NCBI GenBank assembly: GCA_947628755.1
Contig: CANRBC010000013.1
Span: 1-64,000, forward strand
Direction of reading: 5' to 3'
Length of the DNA: 64,000 bases
Source: an uncultured Clostridia bacterium
GTDB taxonomy: Bacteria > Bacillota > Clostridia > Lachnospirales > CAG-274
Below are positions 34,488 through 43,560 of the stretch, in pieces. Below the pieces are notes generated by a model. It did no database searches and was not told the DNA's origin. It saw only the letters and a list, made by a program, of their open reading frames with translations. The stretch's first letter is position 1. Every line of letters starts with the position of its first letter. Made by a program: the position numbers and the translations under genes.

Positions 34488-36293
34488 GTGTTTGGCAAAA
34501 AAAACAAAAAGAAAAATAATACAAAAAAATACAATACCGCAAATCATCAGGAACCTTACAGCTACAGCAGAGGTACAGCTTTGCCCCCTATAAGAAGAAG
34601 CGTTACGGGCAGCAGCTATTATTCCTCCGGTTACGGCAGCTCCGCTTCTTACGGAGGCTCTGCCAACAAAACCAAAACCAAAAGTAAGGGCAAGGGCAAA
34701 AAGTCCTCCCCCAGCAGAAGTACAAGCATATATTCCGGCTACGGCAATATGAAAAACTTCGGCAGCTACGAACCGCCGGCGTCCAATGTCAGAGTAAGGG
34801 ACGGAAAGAGGTTTATAAACACAAGCAAGGGCAAGGCAAAAAGAAACAGAACGGCTTTTCCCATATTTATGTTTTTGTTTATACTCTGTTTTATATATAT
34901 AATAGGAACTACATATAACTTCCTTACAAAAAAGCTGGTAAATTATGATGTGCTTTCCTACGGCACCATAGATACTCCCAAGTCCGCCCAGGGTATTATC
35001 ATAAGAAGCGAAAAGGTATACAACACCGACGCTTCCGGCGTTATAACATACGATGTTGCGGACAATGAAAGAGTAAAGAAGGATACGGTAGTATGCAGCA
35101 TAAAGGACGAGGCTACCGTAAACCGTATGCAGGACGCTCTTGACGATATAAACGACAGCATAATGAAGCTCCAGAGCGAAAGAGAGGATATTTCCATTTA
35201 CTCTGAGGATGTAAGCAAGAGCAATGCGGCGGTAAAGAATATTATAGACAGCAGCGCCATGGACTATGCCCAAATGGATATAGGCAATGTCTATGAGCTT
35301 AAGAGCAATATACAGAAGCAGCTGGATACAAGGAATCAGCTTCTGCTTTCCGAAAGCAGCGGAGAGCTTGGCGACCTTGTTTCACAGAAAAAGGAGCAGG
35401 AGGAGCTGCTCAACAGCAATATAAGCAGAATAACGGCAGAGGAAAGCGGTATAGTATCCTACTATACAGACGGCATGGAAAAGGAGCTTACGCCTGAAAC
35501 TATGCTCTCTCTTTCAAAAAGCGCCACCACCTCCTCCGCTTCCTCGGAAAACAGCTTTAAAAACAGCGTAAGGGCAGGCAGTCCTGCCTTCAGGCTCATT
35601 ACATCAAATACATGGTACATTGCCTCCTATATAGACAGCAGCTATGTGACCGACTGGGAAAAGGGCGATTATCATACCGTGTATGCCAAGGACAGCGCCG
35701 GCAAAAAGCATAGCCTCAACGCAAAGGTCGAGGAAATCTCAGGCGATGTCAAGAGCAAGGAAAAATATATTGTGCTGAGTATCACAAAGGATATTTTGGA
35801 TTTCATAAATATGAGAAACATAACATTCGATATTGAAAATACCGAAATGGGCTTCAAGATACCTAATGCAGCAATAGCAGAGGAAACTCTTCTCAGGATA
35901 CCTACGGACTATATTACGGACGATAAGGTATATAAGGTAACGGGAAATGAGGAAAACCCCACGGTCACAGAGGTGACGGTATCTGTTTCCGGCAGCGATG
36001 AGGAAACTAAAATGTCATTTGTTCCCGTTCAGCTGGGCGTAATAAATGTAGGAGATACCATAAAGAAGCAGGGCAGCGACGAGACCTTTGCAATAGCCGA
36101 TGTCCTCAACACAAAGGGCATATATGTTGTTAATACGGGTATTGCGGAATTCAAGACCATAGATCTTACAAATTCCATAAGCAACAATACCCACACAATA
36201 CTTGACCCTGCCAGAAATACAAATATATATGTTTATGACAGAATAATGACCAATATTGAAAATGTTCAGAAAGAGGACATGGTATACGAATAG
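34488..36293 (+). CDS. HlyD-like membrane-anchored protein of the division cluster
   Basis: A 601-residue bitopic protein, apparently with a GTG start after GAGGAGG. Residues 1-123 are cytoplasmic, low-complexity and very basic (Lys/Ser/Gly/Tyr-rich, with KTKTKSKGKGKK). A single transmembrane helix (about 125-146) follows, then a HlyD-type extracytoplasmic part: a biotinyl-lipoyl-like half (SAQGIIIRSEKVY), a coiled coil (about 205-310) and beta-rich domains. No ABC transporter or outer-membrane partner adjoins, and it heads the yggS-sepF-yggT-ylmH-divIVA cluster. An envelope or division role is therefore more likely than export, but this is inference. Confidence 0.75.
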   Translation: MFGKKNKKKNNTKKYNTANHQEPYSYSRGTALPPIRRSVTGSSYYSSGYGSSASYGGSANKTKTKSKGKGKKSSPSRSTSIYSGYGNMKNFGSYEPPASNVRVRDGKRFINTSKGKAKRNRTAFPIFMFLFILCFIYIIGTTYNFLTKKLVNYDVLSYGTIDTPKSAQGIIIRSEKVYNTDASGVITYDVADNERVKKDTVVCSIKDEATVNRMQDALDDINDSIMKLQSEREDISIYSEDVSKSNAAVKNIIDSSAMDYAQMDIGNVYELKSNIQKQLDTRNQLLLSESSGELGDLVSQKKEQEELLNSNISRITAEESGIVSYYTDGMEKELTPETMLSLSKSATTSSASSENSFKNSVRAGSPAFRLITSNTWYIASYIDSSYVTDWEKGDYHTVYAKDSAGKKHSLNAKVEEISGDVKSKEKYIVLSITKDILDFINMRNITFDIENTEMGFKIPNAAIAEETLLRIPTDYITDDKVYKVTGNEENPTVTEVTVSVSGSDEETKMSFVPVQLGVINVGDTIKKQGSDETFAIADVLNTKGIYVVNTGIAEFKTIDLTNSISNNTHTILDPARNTNIYVYDRIMTNIENVQKEDMVYE

Positions 36294-36303
36294 AGGTAGC
36301 ATT

Positions 36304-36996
36304 ATGGGAATTAAGGAAAACTTGGATATTATAAACGCCAATATCACGGCAGCGGCAGAAAAAAGCGGACGCAAACGGGAGGATATACTCCTGCTTGCCG
36401 TAAGCAAGACCGTAGACGTGCCTAGAATAAAAGAGGCGGTGGAGCTGGGGCTTGCGGAGCTTGGCGAAAATAAGCCCCAGGAAATAAACCGCAAGTATCC
36501 GGAAATTGAAAACGTAAAATGGCATCAGATAGGTCATTTGCAGACAAATAAGGTAAAGTATATTATAGACAAGGTTTGTCTTATACATTCTCTTGACAGC
36601 CTCAGGCTCGCCGAGGAAATAAACAAGAGGGCGGAAAAGGAAAATATTGACATGGACGTTCTCATAGAGGTGAATATAAGCGGCGACGAGGCAAAGCACG
36701 GTATTCCCCCCGACGAGGCTGAAAGCCTTGCTCTTGCAGTAAGCAAGCTGCCTCGCGTAAGGGTAAAGGGACTTATGACGGTAGCTCCCTTTGTGGAGGA
36801 TGCCGAGGAGAACAGAGGCTATTTCAGGGCGATGAAAAAATTATTTGTTGACATACAGGCGAAAAACTATGATAATATAGATATGAAGTATCTGTCAATG
36901 GGTATGACAAACGATTATATCATTGCGATAGAGGAAGGCGCCAATATAGTGCGTATAGGCACAGGCATCTTCGGAGAAAGAAACTATAACATATAA
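36304..36996 (+). CDS. yggS: Pyridoxal phosphate homeostasis protein (YggS/PLPBP)
   Basis: A 230-residue PLP-binding TIM-barrel protein related to alanine racemase domain 1. Lys35 in LLAVSKTVD is the PLP lysine; LGENKPQEI, WHQIGHLQTNK and MGMTNDYIIAIEEGANIVRIGTGIFG are conserved. It buffers PLP rather than catalysing a known reaction. The start at 36304 follows an AGAGGT site; 10 bp after the HlyD-like gene. Confidence 0.95.
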   Translation: MGIKENLDIINANITAAAEKSGRKREDILLLAVSKTVDVPRIKEAVELGLAELGENKPQEINRKYPEIENVKWHQIGHLQTNKVKYIIDKVCLIHSLDSLRLAEEINKRAEKENIDMDVLIEVNISGDEAKHGIPPDEAESLALAVSKLPRVRVKGLMTVAPFVEDAEENRGYFRAMKKLFVDIQAKNYDNIDMKYLSMGMTNDYIIAIEEGANIVRIGTGIFGERNYNI

Positions 36997-37012
36997 GGAC
37001 AGGAGGATAAAA

Positions 37013-37567
37013 ATGGCAGAATGGTTTGATAAGTTAAAGAATGCAGTTATGGGAGAACCCGACGACTACGAGGACGACTACGAGGATTATGATGATTATG
37101 ACGAGTACGAGCCCGAGGACAACGGCGGCAAGGTAAGGGAGCTTATTTCTTTTAAAAATTTCAGCAGGAACAAAAGACCTGCCCAGGAAAGCTCTTATTC
37201 TCCATTCAGAAGCCAGGCGCCTGCGGTAAGAGGCTACGGCGGTAATGTGGTAAGGATAAACACCAATGTAAATATGCAGGTGGTGGTTTCTCAGCCAACG
37301 ACACTTGAAGAGGCAAGTGCAGCCTGTGAAGACCTTAAGGACAGAAAGATAGTTCTTGTAAATTTAGAGGGTCTGGGCAAGGACGAGGCTCAGAGGATAA
37401 CGGACTTTTTCAGCGGCGCGTGCTATGCTCTTGAAGGCTCTATACAGCCTGTTTCCAACAGAATTTTCATAATAGGTCCGGAGTATGTCAATATTACGGG
37501 TCAGTTTAAAGAGGAGCTTGCCGCAAGCGGCATAAAGCTCCCGAATTCCTCAATATGGAATAAATAA
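37013..37567 (+). CDS. sepF: Cell division protein SepF
   Basis: A 184-residue FtsZ-binding membrane tether. An N-terminal amphipathic helix (MAEWFDKLKNAVMG) for membrane binding is followed by an Asp/Glu/Tyr-rich linker (about 17-40) and the C-terminal SepF domain (about 85-175; VVVSQPTTLEEASAACEDLKDRKIVLVNLEGL and RITDFFSGACYALEGSIQPVSNRIFII). It anchors and bundles FtsZ at the division site. Confidence 0.96.
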   Translation: MAEWFDKLKNAVMGEPDDYEDDYEDYDDYDEYEPEDNGGKVRELISFKNFSRNKRPAQESSYSPFRSQAPAVRGYGGNVVRINTNVNMQVVVSQPTTLEEASAACEDLKDRKIVLVNLEGLGKDEAQRITDFFSGACYALEGSIQPVSNRIFIIGPEYVNITGQFKEELAASGIKLPNSSIWNK

Positions 37568-37580
37568 TTATCGGGAGAGA

Positions 37581-37880
37581 ATGTATATGGAACAGATAGG
37601 TTTGATACTCATTATAGCGCTTGGTATATTTTACGATATACTTTCATTTGCAATACTTTTAAAGTGTATATTATCATGGTTTCCCATAAGCCGTGACAAT
37701 ATAATAATAAGGATACTGGATTCTCTGACAGAGCCTATTCTCGGTCCTGTCAGACGTCTTATACAGCGCTCACCTTTGGGCGGCGGCATGATGATAGACT
37801 TTTCGCCTGTTATAGCATATATTTTGCTTTATTTCGTATTTTCATTGCTCAGACAGGCGATATATGCCATATTCCTATGA
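37581..37880 (+). CDS. yggT: YggT-family membrane protein
   Basis: A 99-residue protein with two hydrophobic segments around the conserved LSWFPISRDN and LTEPILGPVRRLI motifs. The family is linked to the division cluster (ylmG in B. subtilis), but its biochemical role is unsettled. Start may be the ATG at 37581 or at 37587; GGGAG fits the first better. The stop overlaps the ylmH ATG. Confidence 0.9.
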   Translation: MYMEQIGLILIIALGIFYDILSFAILLKCILSWFPISRDNIIIRILDSLTEPILGPVRRLIQRSPLGGGMMIDFSPVIAYILLYFVFSLLRQAIYAIFL

Positions 37881-38662
37881 TAAGCAGGGAAAAACTTGTC
37901 AAATCGGCTGCCGACGAGGAGGAAAAGCTCCTTATTTCCAAGGCAGTTGACAGAGCGAATACGGCAATAAAGACATTTACACCGGAGTTTACGGTATTTA
38001 TGGACACCTATAAGGCGCACAGTATACATTCCCTTTTTAAGCATGAAGGAGATGTACAGGCTGTGATTTACGGCGGCTATGAGGATTCGGAAAGACTTAA
38101 GATAGGCTTCTTTCCCGAATATACAGAGCCCGATACAAGTCTTTTTCCCATAAGTCCTGTGGAAATATCCTACAACAGCGGCTTTTCGGGAATGCTTACC
38201 CACAGAGAATATCTTGGCTCTGTGCTGGGGCTTGGCATTACAAGGGAAAAAATAGGAGATATACTGCCGGAGGAGGGTAGAGCCGTATTATTTGCCGACA
38301 GCGACATAGCGGAATATATAGCTGCCAATCTGGAAAGAGTAGGGCGTACCAAGGTCAGGGCAAAGCTGGTTTCGGATATTGAAATCAAGCCAAAGGAGGC
38401 TGTGGAGAAAAGGCTCACAGTACCAAGCCTCAGACTTGATGCCTTGCTGAGCAGCGCCTTTAATATATCGCGAGGAAAGGCGGCGGAGCTTATAAAAGGC
38501 GAAAAAGCCTTTATAAACTGGAAACAGATTTCCTCCGTTTCAAGGACTATAAATGAAGGCGATATAGTGACGCTGAGAGGCTATGGCAGAGTTAAGCTCA
38601 CTCAGGTCGTCGGAACGACAAAAAAAGACAGGATATTGCTAAGGCTTATTATCTATAAGTAA
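37877..38662 (+). CDS. ylmH: S4-domain RNA-binding protein YlmH
   Basis: A 261-residue protein: an N-terminal domain (about 1-170; FPEYTEPDTSLFPISPVEISYN) and a C-terminal S4 RNA-binding domain (about 185-245; RLDALLSSAFNISRGKAAELIKGEKAFINWK). YlmH homologs bind the 50S subunit and can act in ribosome rescue like RqcP. Overlap ATGA with yggT indicates coupling. Position between yggT and divIVA is conserved in Firmicutes. Confidence 0.92.
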   Translation: MISREKLVKSAADEEEKLLISKAVDRANTAIKTFTPEFTVFMDTYKAHSIHSLFKHEGDVQAVIYGGYEDSERLKIGFFPEYTEPDTSLFPISPVEISYNSGFSGMLTHREYLGSVLGLGITREKIGDILPEEGRAVLFADSDIAEYIAANLERVGRTKVRAKLVSDIEIKPKEAVEKRLTVPSLRLDALLSSAFNISRGKAAELIKGEKAFINWKQISSVSRTINEGDIVTLRGYGRVKLTQVVGTTKKDRILLRLIIYK

Positions 38663-38692
38663 GAATAAAATGAATTTTGGGAGGTAATAATT

Positions 38693-39190
38693 ATGTTGAC
38701 ACCCGTTGATATCGAGACTGTTGAATTTAAAAAGGCAGCCTTTGGCTATTCCCGTGAAGACGTGGATACATTTCTTGACAAGGTAATTGTGGAGTTTGAG
38801 AAGCTCTATAAGGACAATGCCAAGCTCCAGGACAAAATAGGCGCTATGGAGGAGGCTCTTAAGTATTACAAGAATCTTGAGGACACTATTAAGACATCTA
38901 TCGTAACTGCCGAAAAGAATGCGGAGGAGTCCAAGAAAAATGCCAGCGTTTCAGCTCAGCAGATAATAACTGCGGCAGAGCAGCAGGCGCAGAAGGTATT
39001 GCAGGATGCCAATACTCAGCTTTCCGTTCTGAAATCTCAGATAGTAAGCACTAAGGCGGAGTATGCCAGAATAAAGGGCACTCTCAGAAGCCTTCTTGAA
39101 AATCAGATACAGGTTCTTGAGGCAAATGAATCCGAATTTATGCAGAACGAAGCCGCTGCCACTATTGAAGCCAAGGACGAGGATAAATAA
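38693..39190 (+). CDS. divIVA: DivIVA-family cell division protein
   Basis: A 165-residue coiled-coil protein. The N-terminal lipid-binding domain (MLTPVDIETVEFKKAAFGYSREDVDTFLD) is followed by two long coiled coils up to about 150. It recognises curved membrane at septa and poles. GGGAGG precedes the ATG. Only one base separates its stop from the aroB start. Confidence 0.95.
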   Translation: MLTPVDIETVEFKKAAFGYSREDVDTFLDKVIVEFEKLYKDNAKLQDKIGAMEEALKYYKNLEDTIKTSIVTAEKNAEESKKNASVSAQQIITAAEQQAQKVLQDANTQLSVLKSQIVSTKAEYARIKGTLRSLLENQIQVLEANESEFMQNEAAATIEAKDEDK

Positions 39191-39191
39191 T

Positions 39192-40274
39192 ATGAAAATA
39201 TTAGGTGTGGACACAGGTGCAAAGCAGTATCCCATATACATAGACAACAGCTTTTCCTCTCTTGCAGACGCCTTTGAAAAGGCAGGGCTTAAGGGCAGGA
39301 AAATGTGTATTGTCACCGACAGCAACGTTGCTCCTCTTTATGCAGAGAGTGTAAAGGACTTGTTAGCCGATGTTTGCGCCGATATTAGCCTGTGCGTTTT
39401 TACTGCGGGAGAAAACAGCAAGAATCTGGACACCATTTCGGATTTTTATAAGTTTTTTGTGGAAAATCATCTTGACAGAAGGTCTGTGCTTATAGCCTTG
39501 GGCGGCGGTGTAGTCGGGGATATGTGCGGCTTCGGCGCTGCCACATATATGAGAGGTATCCCCTTTGTGCAGATACCCACGACGCTTCTTTCCCAGGTGG
39601 ACAGCAGCGTAGGCGGCAAGACAGGCGTTGACTTTATGGGAAATAAAAATATGGTAGGCGCTTTCTATCAGCCTGAGCTTGTGTATATAAACACCGATAC
39701 CCTTAACACTCTGCCTTACAGAGAGGTAGCGGCAGGGCTTGCCGAGTCCGTAAAGCACGGCTATATACAGGATACGGAATACCTTAAATTCTTTATGGAT
39801 AACAAGGAAAGCATAAAGGCTCTTGATTCAGAGGCTATATCAAGGGTAGTATACGGCTCATGCAAGGTCAAGTCTTATGTGGTAAGCAAGGACGAAAAGG
39901 AATCCGGTCTGAGAGAAATACTTAATTTCGGTCATACCTTCGGTCATGCTGTGGAATCCCTTTCCGGCTTTGATATGCTCCACGGGGAATGTGTAGCGGT
40001 AGGTATGCTTGCGGCTCTTTATCTCTCTATGAAAAGAGGCGCTGTTGACCCTAAGGATATTGACGAGGCAAAGGCTCTTATGGAATATTTCGAGCTGCCC
40101 GTAAATATAGAGGGCTTTGATACCGACAGAATATATGCTCAGATGTTCAATGACAAAAAGACCAAAAACGGCGTTATCAACATCACCGCCTTAAGGAAAA
40201 TAGGCGACGCCTATACCGAAAAGGGCTGTACCGAAAGGGAAATAAAGGACGCCATAGAATTTATAATAAAATAA
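39192..40274 (+). CDS. aroB: 3-dehydroquinate synthase
   Basis: A 360-residue NAD- and metal-dependent enzyme, second step of the shikimate pathway. It has ALGGGVVGDMCGFGAATYMRG, PTTLLSQVDSSVGGKTGV and the metal-site histidines in NFGHTFGHAVE and HGE. The start at 39192 follows divIVA by one base with a weak site, so translation may depend on divIVA. No other aro genes are near; its presence in a division/lspA cluster is unusual. Confidence 0.95.
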   Translation: MKILGVDTGAKQYPIYIDNSFSSLADAFEKAGLKGRKMCIVTDSNVAPLYAESVKDLLADVCADISLCVFTAGENSKNLDTISDFYKFFVENHLDRRSVLIALGGGVVGDMCGFGAATYMRGIPFVQIPTTLLSQVDSSVGGKTGVDFMGNKNMVGAFYQPELVYINTDTLNTLPYREVAAGLAESVKHGYIQDTEYLKFFMDNKESIKALDSEAISRVVYGSCKVKSYVVSKDEKESGLREILNFGHTFGHAVESLSGFDMLHGECVAVGMLAALYLSMKRGAVDPKDIDEAKALMEYFELPVNIEGFDTDRIYAQMFNDKKTKNGVINITALRKIGDAYTEKGCTEREIKDAIEFIIK

Positions 40275-40285
40275 GAGGTTGAAAA

Positions 40286-40753
40286 ATGTATATTTTACCT
40301 GTAATTTTACTGGGAATACTTATACTTACAGATCAGCTTACAAAGCATATTGCCGTTACAGTGCTTATGCCTGTGGGCAATATAGATATTATAGATAATT
40401 TTTTCAGCCTGACCTATGTAGAAAATAAAGGAGCTGCCTTTGGCTTCCTGCAGGGGGCAAAGTGGCTCTTTATTATTTTGACAATAGCAATATGTATTCT
40501 TTGCATAATATACTATGTCAGACTGAGAAGGGAAAACAGGAGCAGGCTCATTCGTATTGCTCTTATATTTATATGCTCCGGAGCGGTAGGCAATCTTATA
40601 GACAGAGTATTCAGAGGATATGTTGTGGATATGCTCAATTTCTATATTCTGGGCTATGACTATCCTGTTTTTAACTTTGCTGATATTTGCGTATGTACAG
40701 GCGCATTTCTGCTTGTGGTAGGCGCTTTTCTTTCCGACAGGGAGGGAGAATAA
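40286..40753 (+). CDS. lspA: Lipoprotein signal peptidase
   Basis: A 155-residue membrane aspartyl protease that cleaves signal peptides of diacylated prolipoproteins. Four hydrophobic segments; catalytic aspartates Asp115 (GYVVDML) and Asp133 (FNFADICV); NKGAAFG (48-54) is the family loop. Its stop overlaps the rluD start (TAATG). Substrates in the window include the amino-acid binding lipoprotein at 44384 and the YdcC-like lipoprotein at 58140. Confidence 0.96.
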   Translation: MYILPVILLGILILTDQLTKHIAVTVLMPVGNIDIIDNFFSLTYVENKGAAFGFLQGAKWLFIILTIAICILCIIYYVRLRRENRSRLIRIALIFICSGAVGNLIDRVFRGYVVDMLNFYILGYDYPVFNFADICVCTGAFLLVVGAFLSDREGE

Positions 40754-41658
40754 TGGATATATACAATGTTGAAGTACGGGATAAAAACAAGAGATTAGAC
40801 TTGTTTCTTAATGATGAAATAGAGGATATTTCCCGTTCCGCTCTCCACAGGCTTATAGAAAAGGGCAATATAAAGGTGAATGGCAAAGGCGTAAATAAAA
40901 GCTATAAGTTGAGAGAGGGAGATATAATAGAGGTGGATATGCCCTTGCCCGAGGCAGTTGAAATAGCTGCCGAAAACATACCTCTTGACATACTCTATGA
41001 GGACAAGGACATTATAGTTGTAAATAAGCCCAGGGATATGGTGGTACACCCTGCTCCGGGACATTATACGGGCACTCTTGTAAATGCCCTTATGTACCAT
41101 TGCGGCGGCGAGCTTTCGGGAATAAACGGCGAGCTGCGTCCCGGCATAGTACATAGAATAGACAAGGATACAAGCGGCGTACTGGTTATCGCAAAGTCGG
41201 ATATTGCCCACAGAGGACTAAGCGCGCAGCTTGCTGAGCATTCTATGAAAAGGCTGTATAACGCAGTAGTATACAACGGCTTCGACACAGACGAGGGTAC
41301 TGTTTCCGCCAATATAGGCAGAAGTACAAATGACAGGAAAAAAATGGCTGTGGTAAAAGAGGGCAGAAATGCCGTGACGCACTATAAGGTACTTGAAAGA
41401 CTTGGAAAATTCACACTTCTGGAGCTTCGTCTTGAAACCGGCAGAACGCATCAGATAAGAGTACACATGAGCCATATAGGACACCCTCTTTTGGGCGATG
41501 AAGTATATGGGCCTAAAAAGCCTCCCTTTAATACAGAGGGACAGATACTGCACGCCAGGGTTCTTGGCTTTATACACCCTGTAACGGGCAAATATATGGA
41601 GTTTGAAACAGAGCTTCCCGAATATTTCGTTAAAATATTGGAGCTGCTGAGACGGTAA
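40753..41658 (+). CDS. rluD: 23S rRNA pseudouridine synthase, RluD family
   Basis: A 301-residue enzyme: N-terminal S4 domain (about 13-70; RLDLFLNDEIEDISRSALHRLIEKG) and a pseudouridine synthase domain with HRIDKDTSGVL, holding catalytic Asp137, and LETGRTHQIRVHMSHIGHPLLGD. Overlapping start with lspA, as in many Firmicutes (lspA-rluD). The exact uridines modified are not predictable. Confidence 0.93.
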   Translation: MDIYNVEVRDKNKRLDLFLNDEIEDISRSALHRLIEKGNIKVNGKGVNKSYKLREGDIIEVDMPLPEAVEIAAENIPLDILYEDKDIIVVNKPRDMVVHPAPGHYTGTLVNALMYHCGGELSGINGELRPGIVHRIDKDTSGVLVIAKSDIAHRGLSAQLAEHSMKRLYNAVVYNGFDTDEGTVSANIGRSTNDRKKMAVVKEGRNAVTHYKVLERLGKFTLLELRLETGRTHQIRVHMSHIGHPLLGDEVYGPKKPPFNTEGQILHARVLGFIHPVTGKYMEFETELPEYFVKILELLRR

Positions 41659-41667
41659 GGTGATATT

Positions 41668-42483
41668 ATGGCAAGGTCAAGGGATATGTACGATATGCAG
41701 AGATTTAACGACCCCTGTGACGATACCCGCACTCAGACCCAGATAATATGGGAGGAGGGTATTCACAAAAGGGGTTCTTTGCGTTATAAATGGGACAGTG
41801 ATTTTGGTAAAATGGATTTCTATAAATTCGGCAGAAAGCTGACCTCCTTTTTTATGATAATACTGTTCTGGACCTCCTTTACGGTAATAGTGCGGGATAC
41901 TACTATACGCATGGCTTTCCAGACGGCTGCTTTTACGGGCATAAACGCCGTGAGTATATTTCTTTACAGGCTTACGGAGGATAAAAGGTATACAAAGCTG
42001 AATATAGCGTATATTCTGCTCTGTATACCCTTTACGCTTGTTTTTTACAAGGCCATGAATGTTATATTCTATTATCTTGGCTTTAATATATATATGAGCC
42101 TTTATTTTTTCTGCTATTACATGAACAGGGTATCCGCTCTTATGATACGCTTTCTGCTGTCCTTTATAGCCATATACAGACTGCGTGGAAGTCTGAGCAA
42201 AAATATATTCGATATTGTAAATACAGCTTTGGCTGTTGTCGTTGTACTTGCAGGTCCTGTATATAATATCATAGGCTCGGACAGCCTGTATATTTATTAC
42301 GGCTGCTTTGTCGCCGCTATGACAGCCGTTGCTGTTGCCATGCTTCTGTACCTTAAAACAAGGGATAAATACGCAAGAAACGTAATACTTTTCTTTGCCT
42401 TTATATCTATTATGGAGGTCGTGGGCAGCTACGCCGAGCTAAACGGAACAATGGCGGAGTATGTGGCAGAGGGTATATGGTAA
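41668..42483 (+). CDS. Multi-pass membrane protein of unknown function
   Basis: A 271-residue protein: a hydrophilic acidic/basic N-terminus (about 1-50, with DMYDMQRFNDPCDD and several Trp) followed by about seven hydrophobic segments (52-260). I recognise no family motif. It starts 9 bp after rluD with AAGGTGAT, so it probably belongs to the same transcript. A modular repeat and a terminator follow. Confidence 0.7.
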   Translation: MARSRDMYDMQRFNDPCDDTRTQTQIIWEEGIHKRGSLRYKWDSDFGKMDFYKFGRKLTSFFMIILFWTSFTVIVRDTTIRMAFQTAAFTGINAVSIFLYRLTEDKRYTKLNIAYILLCIPFTLVFYKAMNVIFYYLGFNIYMSLYFFCYYMNRVSALMIRFLLSFIAIYRLRGSLSKNIFDIVNTALAVVVVLAGPVYNIIGSDSLYIYYGCFVAAMTAVAVAMLLYLKTRDKYARNVILFFAFISIMEVVGSYAELNGTMAEYVAEGIW

Positions 42484-42582
42484 TTGATTTTAAGGTGGAA
42501 ATAAGGTACTGTTATGTTGAGTTTTTGTTTAATGTAATATTGGCATTGTTTTTGCTTTGCAAAAACCTGTCCATCTCTCACA

Positions 42583-42653
42583 ACCCAGCCTCCCCTAGCC
42601 CGTCAGGGCGTCGGAGGGGAGGGGGACCGCCGTTAGGCGGTGGAAGGGTCGTT
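42583..42653 (-). repeat. Modular palindromic repeat, copy 3
   Basis: Read on the minus strand, it carries the same conserved blocks as copy 1 (ACGACCCTTCCACC, GGTCCCCCTCCCCTCCGACG, GGGCTAGGGGAGGCT), but with GCCTAACGGC and CCTGACGG as the two exchangeable inserts. Another short hairpin, GTTTTTGC-TTT-GCAAAAAC (42548-42566), lies beside it. These fill the first half of the 333-bp gap 42484-42816; no gene is supported there. Confidence 0.8.
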
Positions 42654-42704
42654 ATAACACAAAAATAATGTCATATTCTCTATGACAAAAACTTATCCCA
42701 AACA

Positions 42705-42758
42705 AAAGAGCTGTCGCTTATGACCTTTTTACCCGTAAGTCATAAGCGACAGCTCTTT
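42705..42758. terminator. Long bidirectional hairpin terminator
   Basis: 20-bp perfect arms (42705-42724 and 42739-42758) with a 14-nt loop, between the unknown membrane protein gene (+) and the amino-acid ABC ATPase gene (-). A-rich and T-rich flanks on both sides. Confidence 0.85.
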
Positions 42759-42816
42759 GCTTTTATATACACAAATTATAATTTCCTAAAAAGCCGCGTA
42801 TTTGGCAGTTTATAAA

Positions 42817-43560
42817 TCAAAGCACCCTGTCCAAAAAGTTCTTAAGTCTTTCGCTCTTTGGGTTATCGAAAAATTCGTTAGGCTCATTTTCCTCAAGAAT
42901 CTTTCCGTTTTCCATAAATATAACTCTTGAGCCAACTTCTCTGGCAAAGCCCATTTCGTGAGTAACAACTACCATAGTCATATTATCGCGGGCAAGGCTT
43001 TTCATTACCTCAAGCACTTCGCCTACCATTTCCGGGTCAAGAGCCGAAGTAGGCTCGTCAAAAAGCATAACGTCAGGCTCCATACACAGCGCCCTTACAA
43101 TGGCAATTCTCTGCTTCTGACCGCCGGAAAGCTGATTGGGATAGCTGTCGGCTCTGTCGTCAAGACCTACCTTCTTAAGAAGCTCCATTGCCTTGCTTTC
43201 TGCCTCCTCCTTGCTTTTCTTAAGCAGCTTCATAGGACCGATAGTGAGGTTTCTCATAATGGTCATGTGAGGAAAGAGATTGAACTGCTGGAATACCATA
43301 CCCATTTTTCTTCTGTGCTTATTCAGATTATTTTTAGGGTCTGTTATATCCACTCCCTCGAAATATATATGTCCGTCGGTAGGTACTTCAAGAAGATTAA
43401 GGCATCTCAGGAATGTGGATTTGCCCGAACCGGAAGGACCTATTACGACAACTACCTCGCCGTTGTATATATTGTTGTTCACATGGTCGAGAGCAAGCGT
43501 AGCGTTTCCGAAATCCTTTGTGAGATTTTCCACCTTGATAAGGGGTTCGTTATCTTTCAC
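42817..43560 (-). CDS. Polar amino-acid ABC transporter ATP-binding protein
   Basis: A 247-residue ATPase with Walker [10 protein letters not shown] (about 38-46), Q-loop FQQFNLFPH, signature [11 protein letters not shown], Walker [13 protein letters not shown] and switch His in VVTHEMGFA. This is the GlnQ/HisP group that powers uptake of polar amino acids. The start overlaps the permease stop by 11 bp. Last gene of the binding protein-permease-ATPase operon. Confidence 0.95.
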   Translation of the reverse strand: MKDNEPLIKVENLTKDFGNATLALDHVNNNIYNGEVVVVIGPSGSGKSTFLRCLNLLEVPTDGHIYFEGVDITDPKNNLNKHRRKMGMVFQQFNLFPHMTIMRNLTIGPMKLLKKSKEEAESKAMELLKKVGLDDRADSYPNQLSGGQKQRIAIVRALCMEPDVMLFDEPTSALDPEMVGEVLEVMKSLARDNMTMVVVTHEMGFAREVGSRVIFMENGKILEENEPNEFFDNPKSERLKNFLDRVL

